Below are positions 52,286-61,718 of a stretch of DNA of 64,000 nt, piece after piece (the stretch's first letter is position 1; each line of letters starts with the position of its first letter). The translations under genes and the position numbers were made by a program. The notes beneath the pieces were generated by a model that saw only the letters and a program-made list of their open reading frames with translations, was not told where the DNA came from and searched no databases. The stretch is taken from assembly GCF_018476885.1 (NCBI RefSeq), contig NZ_JAHCVJ010000008.1:1-64000 (forward strand), given 5' to 3'. The DNA is from Geoanaerobacter pelophilus. Lineage in GTDB: Bacteria > Desulfobacterota > Desulfuromonadia > Geobacterales > DSM-12255.

Positions 52286-52601
52286 TCCACTGATTTGTTC
52301 TTCTTCATTTCTACGACATAACCACTTATTGACCGGTTAGAGCCGGTTTCTAAATGTAGAAATTAGTTTATAGATGTAGAAACTTGTTTCTACATCTATA
52401 AACTTATGCGACTCAATGATGTTTTGATAGGTTTCTATATGTAGAGCAATCGCTGTTTTCAGGCGTTTTTGCTGTTTCTGCACCGAGGAGCCTCGTGAAT
52501 ATTGGTTTGTTTTAACGCCTTTCACGGCCTTCCGCAAGGATAAAGATTCCGGTAGGTTAAAGAAATTTCCGCTAATGGCTTTCGAGCTGAGCTAGCCGCA
52601 A
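52286..52601. other. intergenic region with a palindrome array
   Basis: About 315 bp between the diguanylate cyclase stop and the hypothetical gene start. It contains the phased 16-bp palindrome array described separately. A 66-codon minus-strand frame at 52337-52537 runs through the array and has no family resemblance, so it is not called. Confidence 0.5.
52347..52447. repeat. four-copy palindromic operator-like array
   Basis: Four near-palindromic 16-mers start at 52347, 52367, 52387 and 52432: TTTCTAAATGTAGAAA, TTTATAGATGTAGAAA, TTTCTACATCTATAAA and TTTCTATATGTAGAGC. The first three are spaced by exactly 20 bp, about two helical turns. The second and third also form a perfect 19-bp inverted repeat with a 2-base loop (52365-52404). 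This looks like a cooperative repressor or activator site for the hypothetical gene downstream on the minus strand. Confidence 0.6.
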
Positions 52602-54122
52602 TCAGCCACTCTTGCTCTGTTTGTGGCGATACATCTCTTTGTCGGCCTGTGACAGCAGCTCGTCGATGGAACGTGGGTTCAGCGGGTCATAGGTTGAGGT
52701 GCCGAAGCTGATGGCCAAATGGTAGGGCCTGGCATGTTGCTCGTTGATATCGGCAATATTGTGTTGCAGCCGCTCCAGGGCCTTTTCGGGGTGGGTGTCC
52801 TGCGGTTCGGTGAAGCAGACGGTGAATTCGTCGCCACCCATTCTGGCGACGATATCCATTTCGCGAAATGTTGCTGTCAGTACCTGGGCAAGATCCTGGA
52901 GGGCACGGTCCCCCTCGTCATGACCGAAACTGTCATTGATTTTCTTCAGATCATTGGCGTCGATATAAACCAGCTGCAGCTTGGTTCCCGTCCGGTTTGC
53001 CTCCTTGAATTTCTGTTCAGTCATCACGAAAAAACCGCGACGGTTGAGAAGTCCGGTCAAAGAATCACGCAGGGACATGTTCCGGATCTCATCTTCCATC
53101 TGCTTGCGCCGGCTGATATCGCTGAGTCCGGTAAGGATGCAGCGACGGTTGCCGATGGTGATGATGTCGGCACAAAACACCCCGGTTTGCATCTCGCCTG
53201 ATTTCCTGCGGAACCGCTGCTCACGATCGCGGATCTTGCCGTGTTGCAGCAGTTCATCAACAATCTCCTGACGGTGCTCACTGTCCTGCCAGAGCGATAA
53301 CTCCAAGGTTGATCGTCCCAACACCTCTTCGCGGGTATATCCGGTCAGATCCGTAAACCCCTCATTGACCTCGAAGATGGTTCCGTCCTCAAGGCTGGTG
53401 AGCGTCAGCCCATACGGGGCCGCTCGGAACGCTGCTGAAAAGGTCTCCTCCCGGCTTTTCAATTCCATGGCCAGTCGCTTGTTGACCATCATTACCAGGG
53501 CTATGGTCAGGGCAACGGTCAGCACATCGTATGCCAGCAAGGCAATCACCTCAAACGCCCCGGCCTTCATGTAGTCGCCCTGTGCCATCGGTGAGGTCAG
53601 GTAGTGGCCGAGCCGGATGAGGTTGGTCAGGCAGAACCCGGCATAGACCAGCCCCACGCTGAAGGTGACCGGTCGCAGCTCCCGATCGGTGCGGACCAGC
53701 ATCAGCCACATCGGCTGTGCCCAGATCAGGAGCAGGCCGATGGTAACTGCATAATTGCGGATGCCCAGGCTTACCGGGTTTATGGCAAAAGAGATGAAAA
53801 TAACGGAGTAGATCCCGAGCAGGGTGAAATTAAGCCACTGGGAGCGCACTTTGCCGACAAAGCGCTCCAATCCCATCAGGGCAAGTATGGATGTGGTAAA
53901 TACCAGGGCGTTGGCGAAAGAGATCGAAACCAGGTCGGGGATCACGCCTCGCAGCATGATGAGAAACACTGCCACGGTCTGGCAGGAGAAAGCTGCAACC
54001 AGGAACTGCAGGCCGGCAAAACGGGTGCGGTTCTGCCGCCAGAGGGCTGCCACGAAACAGGTGCATACGATGAAGTTGATGGTGTCGGCGAACACGATGG
54101 TGCGCACGTCCAGGATCTGCAC
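52602..54122 (-). CDS. membrane diguanylate cyclase with PAS and GGDEF domains
   Basis: A 506-aa protein that should make cyclic di-GMP. The first 210 residues contain about seven hydrophobic helices. A PAS domain follows (about 220-340: AAPYGLTLTSLEDGTIFEVN, TDLTGYTREEVLGRS), then the GGDEF domain (about 345-505). The active site is GGDEF in MGGDEFTVCF. An RxxD inhibition site (REMD) lies five residues before it, so product feedback is expected. Translation seems to start at a GTG with AGAGG upstream. No EAL domain is present. Confidence 0.93.
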   Translation of the reverse strand: MQILDVRTIVFADTINFIVCTCFVAALWRQNRTRFAGLQFLVAAFSCQTVAVFLIMLRGVIPDLVSISFANALVFTTSILALMGLERFVGKVRSQWLNFTLLGIYSVIFISFAINPVSLGIRNYAVTIGLLLIWAQPMWLMLVRTDRELRPVTFSVGLVYAGFCLTNLIRLGHYLTSPMAQGDYMKAGAFEVIALLAYDVLTVALTIALVMMVNKRLAMELKSREETFSAAFRAAPYGLTLTSLEDGTIFEVNEGFTDLTGYTREEVLGRSTLELSLWQDSEHRQEIVDELLQHGKIRDREQRFRRKSGEMQTGVFCADIITIGNRRCILTGLSDISRRKQMEDEIRNMSLRDSLTGLLNRRGFFVMTEQKFKEANRTGTKLQLVYIDANDLKKINDSFGHDEGDRALQDLAQVLTATFREMDIVARMGGDEFTVCFTEPQDTHPEKALERLQHNIADINEQHARPYHLAISFGTSTYDPLNPRSIDELLSQADKEMYRHKQSKSG

Positions 54123-54377
54123 GTCAGCCTCTTTCGGTGAGGGAGTATGGCAATAGATATATCCGGAACCAAGTATACATGGTTTTCTGAAAAAAGCTCA
54201 CGTTCCCGGCAGATCGCAAGTCACTAATTATCGCTACTACTTTCATCGACAACCGATAGCTCTTCAGTACTAGTTTATTCTCTAATGAAATAAATAGCCG
54301 ATAGCGCACTTGCGCAATGATTTCGTGGTGATAAATTGCTTGCACATCCGTAGAACCAACTGAATGGAGGTGTGGTA

Positions 54378-55328
54378 ATGGCTAACAAAACCGGTCTGGT
54401 CAACGCTGCCAGCCTTAATGTCCGCCCTGAACCGTCCACTGCCAAACCGGCGCTGGGCGCGCTGACGCGGGGGACAAAGGTCGAAATACTGGAGAAGCTG
54501 GAGGGGTGGTACCGGATCAAGTCAGGCAGCCTTTCCGGCTATGTCTCCGGCGATTACGTCACTGTCGTGGATAACACGCCGACGGCCGATTACCTTTGGG
54601 AGATGGAGCTGCTGCGCACCGCGCAACTGGCGCCGCCGGAGAGCAAGGTGATCCCGGTGCTGGCCAAGCATAATGCCAGCCAGAAAATGGCGGCCAAGGT
54701 CTGGAACGACCAGGGGGGGCTGCTGGAGATCCTCTGTGGCATCATCGAAGTGGAACCGGCCGCGGCAGTGGCAGTGCTCTGCGTGGAGTCGGGCGGCGCC
54801 GGGTTTGACGCCAACAACCGGATGATCATCCGCTTTGAGAACCATATCTTCTGGAACCTGTGGGGGCAGAAAAACCACGACACCTTTAACGCCCATTTTG
54901 CCTTCAATGCCCAGAAAAAATGGCTGGGCCACAAGTTCCGGCAGGATAGCAACGCCGCCTGGCTCGATTTCCACGGCAAGCAGGACAACGAATGGCTGGT
55001 GTTCGACTTTGCCCGCAAGCTGAGCGAAAACGCCGCCATGAACGCCATCAGCATGGGGGGGCCGCAGGTCATGGGGTTCAACTGCTCGGCGCTCGGCTAC
55101 GGTTCGGTGCAGGAGATGTTTGCCAACTTCAGCAGCGACATCCGCTATCAGGTGCTGGGGTTGTTTGATTTTCTCCGCGGCGCAGGCAGCACCTCGAAGA
55201 TGATCGATGCCTTGCAACTGAAGGATTACACCCGCTTTGCCTCCTACTACAACGGCTCGGGACAGACGCCGGTGTACGGGGCGAGGATCGAGGGGTATGT
55301 GAACGCGTTCAAGTCTCTGAAATCATGA
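54378..55328 (+). CDS. leaderless N-acetylmuramidase with SH3 domain
   Basis: A 316-aa protein. Residues 1-62 form a bacterial SH3 domain (LVNAASLNVRPEPSTAKPAL, GWYRIKSGSLSGYVSGDYV). Residues about 105-312 match the N-acetylmuramidase (DUF3380) domain of phage endolysins: IIEVEPAAAVAVLCVESGG with the probable catalytic Glu, MIIRFENHIFWN, AISMGGPQVMGFN and YNGSG. It should cleave peptidoglycan. No signal peptide is present. GGAGG precedes the ATG at 54378. The peptidase gene follows 10 bp downstream, so the two form a unit. Confidence 0.85.
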   Translation: MANKTGLVNAASLNVRPEPSTAKPALGALTRGTKVEILEKLEGWYRIKSGSLSGYVSGDYVTVVDNTPTADYLWEMELLRTAQLAPPESKVIPVLAKHNASQKMAAKVWNDQGGLLEILCGIIEVEPAAAVAVLCVESGGAGFDANNRMIIRFENHIFWNLWGQKNHDTFNAHFAFNAQKKWLGHKFRQDSNAAWLDFHGKQDNEWLVFDFARKLSENAAMNAISMGGPQVMGFNCSALGYGSVQEMFANFSSDIRYQVLGLFDFLRGAGSTSKMIDALQLKDYTRFASYYNGSGQTPVYGARIEGYVNAFKSLKS

Positions 55329-55338
55329 AGGAGGGGAT

Positions 55339-56853
55339 ATGAAGCTCGATCTGACCAAATGCAAGGTCCGCTGGGACCGGGACAACTACGTGCCGAAGAA
55401 GGTTTACGATTTTGAGACCGAACCGCTGGCGGGTGACCCGCGCAAGGTTGCTGAGGCGTTCCTGAAAGAAAACCTGGCGGTGCTGAAGATCTCGGCAGCG
55501 CTCGCTGATCTGCAGTTCGAGCAGGTGACCGAGAGCCTGGGAGGTAAGGCGGTGCTGTTCCAGCAGCATTTCGAGGGGACGCCGATCCATGGCGCCTGGG
55601 TCGCCATCCATATCAACAATGCCAAGCGGATCTTCATGGTGATGAACGATACGGTGCCGGCGCCGACCCTGGAAAAGAAGCTGGGCAAGCGCAAGGCCGC
55701 TGACTTTCTCTCCGACAAGGAGATTGACGCCATTATCGCCAAAAAAGCCGCCGAGTACGGCACCCTGGCCACCGAGATCGGCAAGGAGAACATGGTTTAT
55801 GCCATGAAAGGGACCTTCCGGCCGGTGTGCAAGGTGAAGTTCGGCACCGAGAAACCGGCCGGTTCCTGGATCCTGTTCATTGACCGGGTGAACGGCCATG
55901 TCATCGACGAGCGGAACGTGCTGCACAAGGCGACCGGCAAGGGAAAGGTGTTTCTCCCCAATCCGGTGGTGACGCTCGACCGCGACGACCTGCTCGACCT
56001 GAAGGACAGCGACCAGCCGGTGTTGGCTCCGGCGTACAAGACGGTACAGCTGCAGGAGCTGGATGGTTCCGGTTTTCTCAAGGGGGCGTACGTCGATATC
56101 ACCAAGACCAAGAATTCGGCGCAGTCAACGAGCCTGGAGTTCCTGTTCAACAGGTTTGACGACCATTTCGAAGAGGTGATGGCCTACTACCACATCGACA
56201 GTATCCAGCGCTACATCCAGTCGCTCGGGTTCACCGGGACTAAGGGGGCCCTGAACCGGCCGATCCGGGTCAATACCCGCGGCACCTTTGAGGACAATTC
56301 GTTTTACGACCCGTCACCCGGCCGCAAGGATATCACCTTTGGTACCGGCGGGGTGGACGATGCCGAGGATGCCGAGATCATCGTTCATGAGTACGGCCAT
56401 GCCATTCAGGACGCCATTGTGCCGGGTTACGGCCAGAAGACCGAAGGAAGGGCCATGGGGGAAGGGTTCGGCGACTACCTTGCCGGGACCTTCTACTACA
56501 AGTACAAGAAGGCTTCCCGCAAGGTGAAGCTCGGGGAATGGGACGCCAAGGGATACAAGCCGCCGCAGGAGTACCTGCGCAAACTGGAAAGCCCCAAGAT
56601 GTACCCGGCGGATATGGAGGGGGAGGAGCATCGTGACGGCGAGATCTGGTCGGCAGTACTGTGGCAGGTGCGCAAGCTGCTGGGGGCGAAGAAGTCCGAC
56701 ACCGTGATTATCGAGAGCCAGTTCTACCTTTCCCAGTATGCGGATTTCAAGGACGGCGCCGAGGCGATCATCATGGCGGAGAAGAACCTCTACGGCGGCA
56801 AGAAGACCAAAGGGCTGACCAGGATTTTCAAGAACCGCGGGATCCTGGCGTAA
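55339..56853 (+). CDS. leaderless HExxH metallopeptidase (fungalysin/thermolysin-like)
   Basis: A 504-aa protein. The first 250 residues look like an inhibitory pro-region of the FTP/PepSY kind (VAEAFLKENLAVL, LGGKAVLFQQHFEGTPIHGA). The catalytic part has HEYGH (His350, Glu351, His354) and GEGFGDY with the third zinc ligand Glu375, the Glu-zincin pattern of M36/M4-like peptidases. No signal peptide is visible although such enzymes are normally exported. It directly follows the muramidase gene. Confidence 0.82.
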   Translation: MKLDLTKCKVRWDRDNYVPKKVYDFETEPLAGDPRKVAEAFLKENLAVLKISAALADLQFEQVTESLGGKAVLFQQHFEGTPIHGAWVAIHINNAKRIFMVMNDTVPAPTLEKKLGKRKAADFLSDKEIDAIIAKKAAEYGTLATEIGKENMVYAMKGTFRPVCKVKFGTEKPAGSWILFIDRVNGHVIDERNVLHKATGKGKVFLPNPVVTLDRDDLLDLKDSDQPVLAPAYKTVQLQELDGSGFLKGAYVDITKTKNSAQSTSLEFLFNRFDDHFEEVMAYYHIDSIQRYIQSLGFTGTKGALNRPIRVNTRGTFEDNSFYDPSPGRKDITFGTGGVDDAEDAEIIVHEYGHAIQDAIVPGYGQKTEGRAMGEGFGDYLAGTFYYKYKKASRKVKLGEWDAKGYKPPQEYLRKLESPKMYPADMEGEEHRDGEIWSAVLWQVRKLLGAKKSDTVIIESQFYLSQYADFKDGAEAIIMAEKNLYGGKKTKGLTRIFKNRGILA

Positions 56854-56857
56854 CCGA

Positions 56858-56915
56858 AAAAGTGGGGCAGGCAATCGCGGGATCGGATTGCCTGCCCCAT
56901 TGTTACCTCTTTTTT
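56858..56915. terminator. bidirectional terminator
   Basis: TGGGGCAGGCAATC and GATTGCCTGCCCCA form a 14-bp stem. It is followed on the plus strand by TTGTTACCTCTTTTTT and preceded by A-rich sequence that gives a T-tract on the minus strand. It separates the convergent peptidase and kelch/FG-GAP genes. Confidence 0.85.
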
Positions 56916-56920
56916 CATCC

Positions 56921-59572
56921 TCAGACGATTACCAGATTCTCTGCTACCAGTGAGCCGGTGCTGATGGTCAGCGTGCCGTGCAGTATGGTGTAGCCGGTGG
57001 CTGCGCCGCTGGCGCTGACTCCCCCCTTGAAGGTGATTTCTACGCCACGGTTTATAGTAAGGCTTTCGTAAAGATCGCCGGCAATGGCCTGCATGACGTC
57101 GCCATTACTGGCGTTATCCAGAGCCGCCTGCATGGTGGCAAAATAAACCGGATTGGCCGGGTTGAGCAGAACCGGGGTGCCGAACTGGAACCCCTGGAGC
57201 AGTACCGACATGGTGTTGCTTGAGCGGTTTACCAGCACGAGGTCAGCCTTGCCGTCGCTGTTGAAGTCGGCAATTGCCGCTCCGGAGGTGTATTGGGGCT
57301 GCTGGAATTGGCTGTATTGTTGAAATGAACCGGTGCCGTTGCCCAGGAGGATGGTGACCATGGCTGTTCCCCCGGGGACATCGCCGCCGTCGCTTACGAT
57401 CGCCAGGTCGGTCTTGCCGTCGCCGTTGATATCTCCGGCAGCAACAGACCTGGAGTACTGGAGAGCGGTATAATTTCCGGGGAACACCGAATAGAAATAA
57501 CCTGCCCCGTCTCCGGTCATAATGGTCAACTGGCCGTTGTCATTCACTACGGCCAGGTCTTCCTTGTTGTCATTGTTGAAATCGCCCTTGGTCACCGCTA
57601 TTGCCCCGGAACCTACATAATAGCTGGGGCCCGGCGTAAATGCGGCACTGCCCAGGCCATAATAGATGTTCAGATAACCGGTTGCGGAGTTAGTCACGGC
57701 CAGGTCTGGCGGGCCGGCGTAGGGTCTGAAGTGGCCGGTGGCAACGGAAGTGGTACCCGCGCCGGTCGCATAGGAGCCGACATTGGAAAAAGAACCGGCG
57801 CCGTTGCCGAGCAGGAACGAAACCGAATTGCTGTCGCTGTTGGCAGAGACGATATCGAGATAATTATCGTAGCCATTCACGGTGCCGAATGCGACTCCCG
57901 TCGGCTTGACTCCGGTGCCGATCTCCTGGGTGGCGCTAAAGGTGCCGTCGCCATTGCCACGGTATGCGGTAACGGTATTCCGTTCGTAATTGGCCACAGC
58001 CAGGTCGGCCTTGCCGTCCAGGTTGAAGTCGACGGTAGCAACGCTCCAGGCCTTGTAGGGGAGGGTGATCTGTAGCGGAACGAACCCTATCGAGCTGCCG
58101 CCGGGCGGGACTATGATCTCGTAAGTGAAGGATTTGACGCTTTCCTGTTCTGTCCCGTTAACCGCAAAAAATTTCACGGTCGTGGTGTATGCGATATTAA
58201 TCGCTCCGCTGTAAATATAGGAAGAGGTTGTCGGCGTTGATCCGTCCAGGGTGTAATAGATAGTGGCCGAGCCGTAATTGGCGGTGAGGGTGACTGTTTG
58301 CTGTGCGGTGAAGGTGCCGCCCGCTGGCGAGGCGGTGGTGGCCAGAGCTGGGGGAAGTATGGTGTAGCTCTCTGTTTGTACTGCCCCGTCACTGCCGGCG
58401 CTGTTTCTGGCAAAAAACTTCAGCGTGGTGTTGGCGTAAATGCCGATAGGGCTGGTAAATATCCCGGAAGCCGTTGTCGGGGTCGAGCCGTCTATGGTGT
58501 AGTAAATGGTCGCAGGTTCGTTGGTGGTGAGAGTCACAGTCTGTGGCGTTGCATAGCTCCCGCCAACGGGTGAAGCGGTGACGACCGGTCCGATGGCTGA
58601 AGTGAGGTCCGCGCTCTCATTGACACTCAGGTTACCGGTGGCAGGCCCCATATTGCTGTTGCTGCCGCCGATTATATACAGTCTGTTATTGACGATCCCG
58701 ACTGCCTGGGCATAACGGCTTGTGGGGAAGTTGCCCATACTTTGCCAGCTGTCGGTTTGCGGATCATACACCTGTACCTCTGCTGTCCAGGCCATGGTAT
58801 TGTAGTCGGTAAAGCCGCCGGCCAGGTAGATTTTTCCATCATCAGCTACCGCGGCTCTGGCTGCGACCGGCACCGGCAGCGCCCTCCTGGGGGTGAACAG
58901 GTTGGTATCCGGATCGTACTGCCAGGTATTGCTCACCGGCAAACCGTTACTCCCCAGCCCCCCGATTATATAAATCTTCCCCTGCGATTCGGCCACGGCA
59001 GCGTAATCCAGTGCCATCGGCATTGTGGCTTTGCTGATGCTCTCATGGCTGGTAAGGTCGAACTCCTCAATCGAATCGAATACTGTGCCGCTATTGTTGC
59101 TGCCACCTACCACGTACATCTTGTTGTTCAGGATGGCTGCGGAACACCTGATGCGCGGGGTGACCAGGGTGCCGACAGTGCCACCCGAACCGGAGGCAGT
59201 GTCGTAGGAAATGATGGCCGCTGTCGGAGCCGGCCCTAGCGCACTACCTCCGGCAATATAGACGATTCCGTCCTTAACTGCTTCAGCTCCGGCAAATTTC
59301 GCCTCGCTAAGGGCGGGCCTTGCCAGCCAACTGTTCGTAAGCGGGCTGTATTCCTCTACTGCTGCGGTGGTTCCGTTGTTGATGGCTCCGCCAAGAACAT
59401 AGATCGCGCCGTTGACCACGACCGATGCGGCCCTTGATGTCGCTACCGACAGCGGGGTCTTGTCCGACCAGCTCAGCTGACCGGCCATGGCACCGTGCGC
59501 CGTAAGCAGCAGCAACAAGAGTTGTGTGGCCGCCAACAGCAGGTTACGGCAAATTCTCTGCAAACTGTTCAT
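56921..59572 (-). CDS. secreted kelch/chitobiase-C/FG-GAP surface protein
   Basis: An 883-aa exported protein. A signal peptide (LLLAATQLLLLLLTAHGAMA) is followed by kelch repeats (about 35-330: VVNGAIYVLGGA, NNKMYVVGGSN, GKIYIIGGLG, NRLYIIGGSN). Two chitobiase/hexosaminidase C-terminal units follow (about 340-510: VTLTTNEPATIYYTIDGSTP and VTLTANYGSATIYYTLDGST). FG-GAP/VCBS repeats come next (about 515-790: DFNLDGKADLAVANY, DFNNDNKEDLAVVND, DINGDGKTDLAIVSD). The end, after 800, is beta-rich with ANPVYFATMQAALDNA. The ATG at 59572 has AAAGGAGG upstream. It is probably a calcium-binding surface protein. Confidence 0.85.
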   Translation of the reverse strand: MNSLQRICRNLLLAATQLLLLLLTAHGAMAGQLSWSDKTPLSVATSRAASVVVNGAIYVLGGAINNGTTAAVEEYSPLTNSWLARPALSEAKFAGAEAVKDGIVYIAGGSALGPAPTAAIISYDTASGSGGTVGTLVTPRIRCSAAILNNKMYVVGGSNNSGTVFDSIEEFDLTSHESISKATMPMALDYAAVAESQGKIYIIGGLGSNGLPVSNTWQYDPDTNLFTPRRALPVPVAARAAVADDGKIYLAGGFTDYNTMAWTAEVQVYDPQTDSWQSMGNFPTSRYAQAVGIVNNRLYIIGGSNSNMGPATGNLSVNESADLTSAIGPVVTASPVGGSYATPQTVTLTTNEPATIYYTIDGSTPTTASGIFTSPIGIYANTTLKFFARNSAGSDGAVQTESYTILPPALATTASPAGGTFTAQQTVTLTANYGSATIYYTLDGSTPTTSSYIYSGAINIAYTTTVKFFAVNGTEQESVKSFTYEIIVPPGGSSIGFVPLQITLPYKAWSVATVDFNLDGKADLAVANYERNTVTAYRGNGDGTFSATQEIGTGVKPTGVAFGTVNGYDNYLDIVSANSDSNSVSFLLGNGAGSFSNVGSYATGAGTTSVATGHFRPYAGPPDLAVTNSATGYLNIYYGLGSAAFTPGPSYYVGSGAIAVTKGDFNNDNKEDLAVVNDNGQLTIMTGDGAGYFYSVFPGNYTALQYSRSVAAGDINGDGKTDLAIVSDGGDVPGGTAMVTILLGNGTGSFQQYSQFQQPQYTSGAAIADFNSDGKADLVLVNRSSNTMSVLLQGFQFGTPVLLNPANPVYFATMQAALDNASNGDVMQAIAGDLYESLTINRGVEITFKGGVSASGAATGYTILHGTLTISTGSLVAENLVIV

Positions 59573-59891
59573 CTTCGCCTCCTTTAAACTTAATTGCATA
59601 AACATCAAAATTGTCGGTTGTCGGAGCATGAAACAAATACGACCACAGATGCCGTTGCCGATTCAGGCTGACAAGGGCTCGTAGAATGGGAAGGGTGGCT
59701 AGGGGGTTGTATTTTGGGCAAAAATAATAGCGTTTAAATGAAGAGCCGTCAATTATAATGCGTTAGGGTAAGCTTTGCCGTGCGATCTCGAAAAAACGGT
59801 AGGGAAAAAAGCGTTCACCCGCAGTTGGCCGCAGATGAACGCCGATTGTCATGGCAGGGTTTCCAGCAGGGCCGGATTATTCCAGCTTGAT
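59573..59891. other. intergenic region, no gene seen
   Basis: About 320 bp between the kelch/FG-GAP start and the CHAP gene end, both on the minus strand. It contains the fragment CCGCAGATGAACGCCGATT near 59830, similar to short degenerate repeats common in Geobacter-like genomes. No gene, strong hairpin or clear promoter was found. Confidence 0.4.
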
Positions 59892-60689
59892 TCAGACCAC
59901 TCCCGAGTAATCGATAAACCCTTTGTTGATCTCGCCGATCTTTCGGGTGAGGCGGTAGACCCCGCCACCCTCCCTGGTACGGCTGGCATCGGTATTCCCC
60001 TCAATGGTAGTGAGCATGCCACCGGTCACCTTCTCCACCAGTCCGGTATGCCCTAGCCCGCCGCCGTGGTCCATGATGAATACCATGCCCGGCTTGACCA
60101 GGCCGGGGTTGTCAATGGCCAGCTGTTTCAGAATCTGTTTTGCCCCCTTGGCCGGGGCGCGGCGCCAGTGGTCCAGGCAGCCGGCGGTCTTGACCATCGG
60201 GTTGTCCTGCCCCAATACATTGGCTGCTTCGTCGAAGCACCAATAGACAAAGGCGCAGCACCAAGAGAGACCGGGAGTTACCCCGGCACGGAGCAGGTAT
60301 TGATCCACCTCCGGGCCGCGGTTGGAATCTTTCGGCACCTCGCGCACCTGTTTGGCTTCTTCCGCAGCAGCGATTTTCAGCAGTTCCGCCAGCAGTCCGC
60401 TGGCCGGCGCTTCGCTGACCGGAACCGCAGCGGCTCCAAAGAGGACAGCCCAGGTGATCGAGCCTATTTTACCATCCGAGTTCAATGGGTTGCCGTTGCT
60501 ATCGACATTCCTGGACTGGAATAGCTTGACCGCCTGTTTCATTTTCGGGCCGAAATTGGGATCTGTAGGGTCCAGCCGTAATTTCGGATCGTTCTCTGTT
60601 GCCAGCGCTTCATTCAACCTGATTTTAATCGCCTTGACGGTTGCGGCGTCAGTTTCGCCCATCTTGATGAGTCGTCCGGGATAGTTCAT
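59892..60689 (-). CDS. leaderless peptidoglycan-binding CHAP-type amidase/peptidase
   Basis: A 265-aa protein. Residues about 8-85 are a peptidoglycan-binding domain (VKAIKIRLNEALATENDPKL, FGPKMKQAVKLFQSRNVD, GKIGSITWAVLFG). Residues about 130-260 form a CHAP-like cysteine hydrolase: the probable nucleophile lies in WCCAFVYWCFDEA, and the histidine in GGLGHTGLVEKV, followed by LTTIEGNTD. It should cut peptide bonds of peptidoglycan. No signal peptide is present. AAGGAG precedes the ATG. Confidence 0.83.
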   Translation of the reverse strand: MNYPGRLIKMGETDAATVKAIKIRLNEALATENDPKLRLDPTDPNFGPKMKQAVKLFQSRNVDSNGNPLNSDGKIGSITWAVLFGAAAVPVSEAPASGLLAELLKIAAAEEAKQVREVPKDSNRGPEVDQYLLRAGVTPGLSWCCAFVYWCFDEAANVLGQDNPMVKTAGCLDHWRRAPAKGAKQILKQLAIDNPGLVKPGMVFIMDHGGGLGHTGLVEKVTGGMLTTIEGNTDASRTREGGGVYRLTRKIGEINKGFIDYSGVV

Positions 60690-60716
60690 GGTGAGCTCCT
60701 TTTCTGTGTGAGTCGG

Positions 60717-61661
60717 TTACAGGTCCAGCACCACCCAGGCCGGGTCGTGGTCGCTGCCGTCTCCGCCAAGACTGTTTCGCCGGTGGATCCATGATTCTTT
60801 GTGTTTGGTGCGAAGGCTATAGCTCAGCCAGATCTGGTCGTATAGCGTGTATTCAGCGTCTTTGCCGGTTTCCTTGTAGCGGTGGGTCCATGCTTTCGAG
60901 GGAGGCGGTGGGGTGTACTTCTTGGGGGGGTGGGTTTCGTTCGGGTTTGCCATGGCATTGACGAGTCTGAACCCGCCGTTTTTCACGAACGGCGCCAGGC
61001 AAGGGGAACCGGGGGAATCGTTCATGTCGCCGCAGATAACAAACGGCGTACCATCTCCCATTCTCTTCTTCACGATCTGGGCAATGACCTCCGCTTGTCG
61101 GGTCCTTCTCAGGTCGTTGTCGGCCTGGCCATCCGCGCTGGCAGTTTCGAACTTGCTCTTCAGGTGGGTGTTGAAGAGTCTCAGCAGCTTTCTGCTGCGG
61201 CTCTGGTCCCATATCTCCACTTCAAGCAGATCCCTGCTGAACACCGGCCGCGACGGTTCGTCCGGGTGTACGGCATGGCGCCAGGAGGTGACCGGCCCGA
61301 CCGGTAGCCTCGATAGAAGGGCAACGTCAATAAACCGCGTGTCGTTTCCTTCGATCAATACCTGGTAAGGGTACATCCTACCAAGGTGCTCACGGTTGAA
61401 CTGCTGCAGGGTGTCTATATCTTCCACCTCCTGCAGGGCGAGGATGTCAAGGTTCATCTCCTTAATCCGGCTGGCTACGGTCTGCGTGTCTTTCAGTTCT
61501 TTCCCCTTCACCAGTGCACCCTGGTAGGTACGAACCCGGTAGCTGCCCGGGGCGAAACTGTAGCTGATGTTGCTTCCGGCCCCCGCTTCGGCAGGGAGCT
61601 CCCCCTGGAAATTGAAGCGGGAGAAGAGGTTGTTCAGGTTAAAAGTGCCGATGGTGATCAT
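60717..61661 (-). CDS. endonuclease/exonuclease/phosphatase family protein
   Basis: A 314-aa member of the EEP superfamily: GTFNLNNLFSR at the N-terminus, LDILALQEVEDIDTL (metal-binding Glu), DVALLSRLPVG, NTHLKSKF, FVICGDMNDSPGSP and GSDHDPAWVVLDL (catalytic Asp-His). It may act on DNA, RNA or phospho-ester lipids; sequence does not decide. No signal peptide is visible. It is 27 bp upstream of the CHAP gene on the same strand. Confidence 0.87.
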   Translation of the reverse strand: MITIGTFNLNNLFSRFNFQGELPAEAGAGSNISYSFAPGSYRVRTYQGALVKGKELKDTQTVASRIKEMNLDILALQEVEDIDTLQQFNREHLGRMYPYQVLIEGNDTRFIDVALLSRLPVGPVTSWRHAVHPDEPSRPVFSRDLLEVEIWDQSRSRKLLRLFNTHLKSKFETASADGQADNDLRRTRQAEVIAQIVKKRMGDGTPFVICGDMNDSPGSPCLAPFVKNGGFRLVNAMANPNETHPPKKYTPPPPSKAWTHRYKETGKDAEYTLYDQIWLSYSLRTKHKESWIHRRNSLGGDGSDHDPAWVVLDL

Positions 61662-61718
61662 GGTATGGCTCCGTGTAACTAAAAAAGGTCACAACTTGGA
61701 TTGCTAGGAGGTGCAGTC

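Noticed and set aside
52337-52537. 66-codon minus-strand frame through the palindrome array
   Set aside because: The frame is largely made of the repeats themselves; more likely regulatory DNA.
54330-54360. Possible sigma-54 promoter (TGGTGATAAATTGCTT) before the muramidase gene
   Set aside because: The GG-to-GC distance is one base short of the required spacing.
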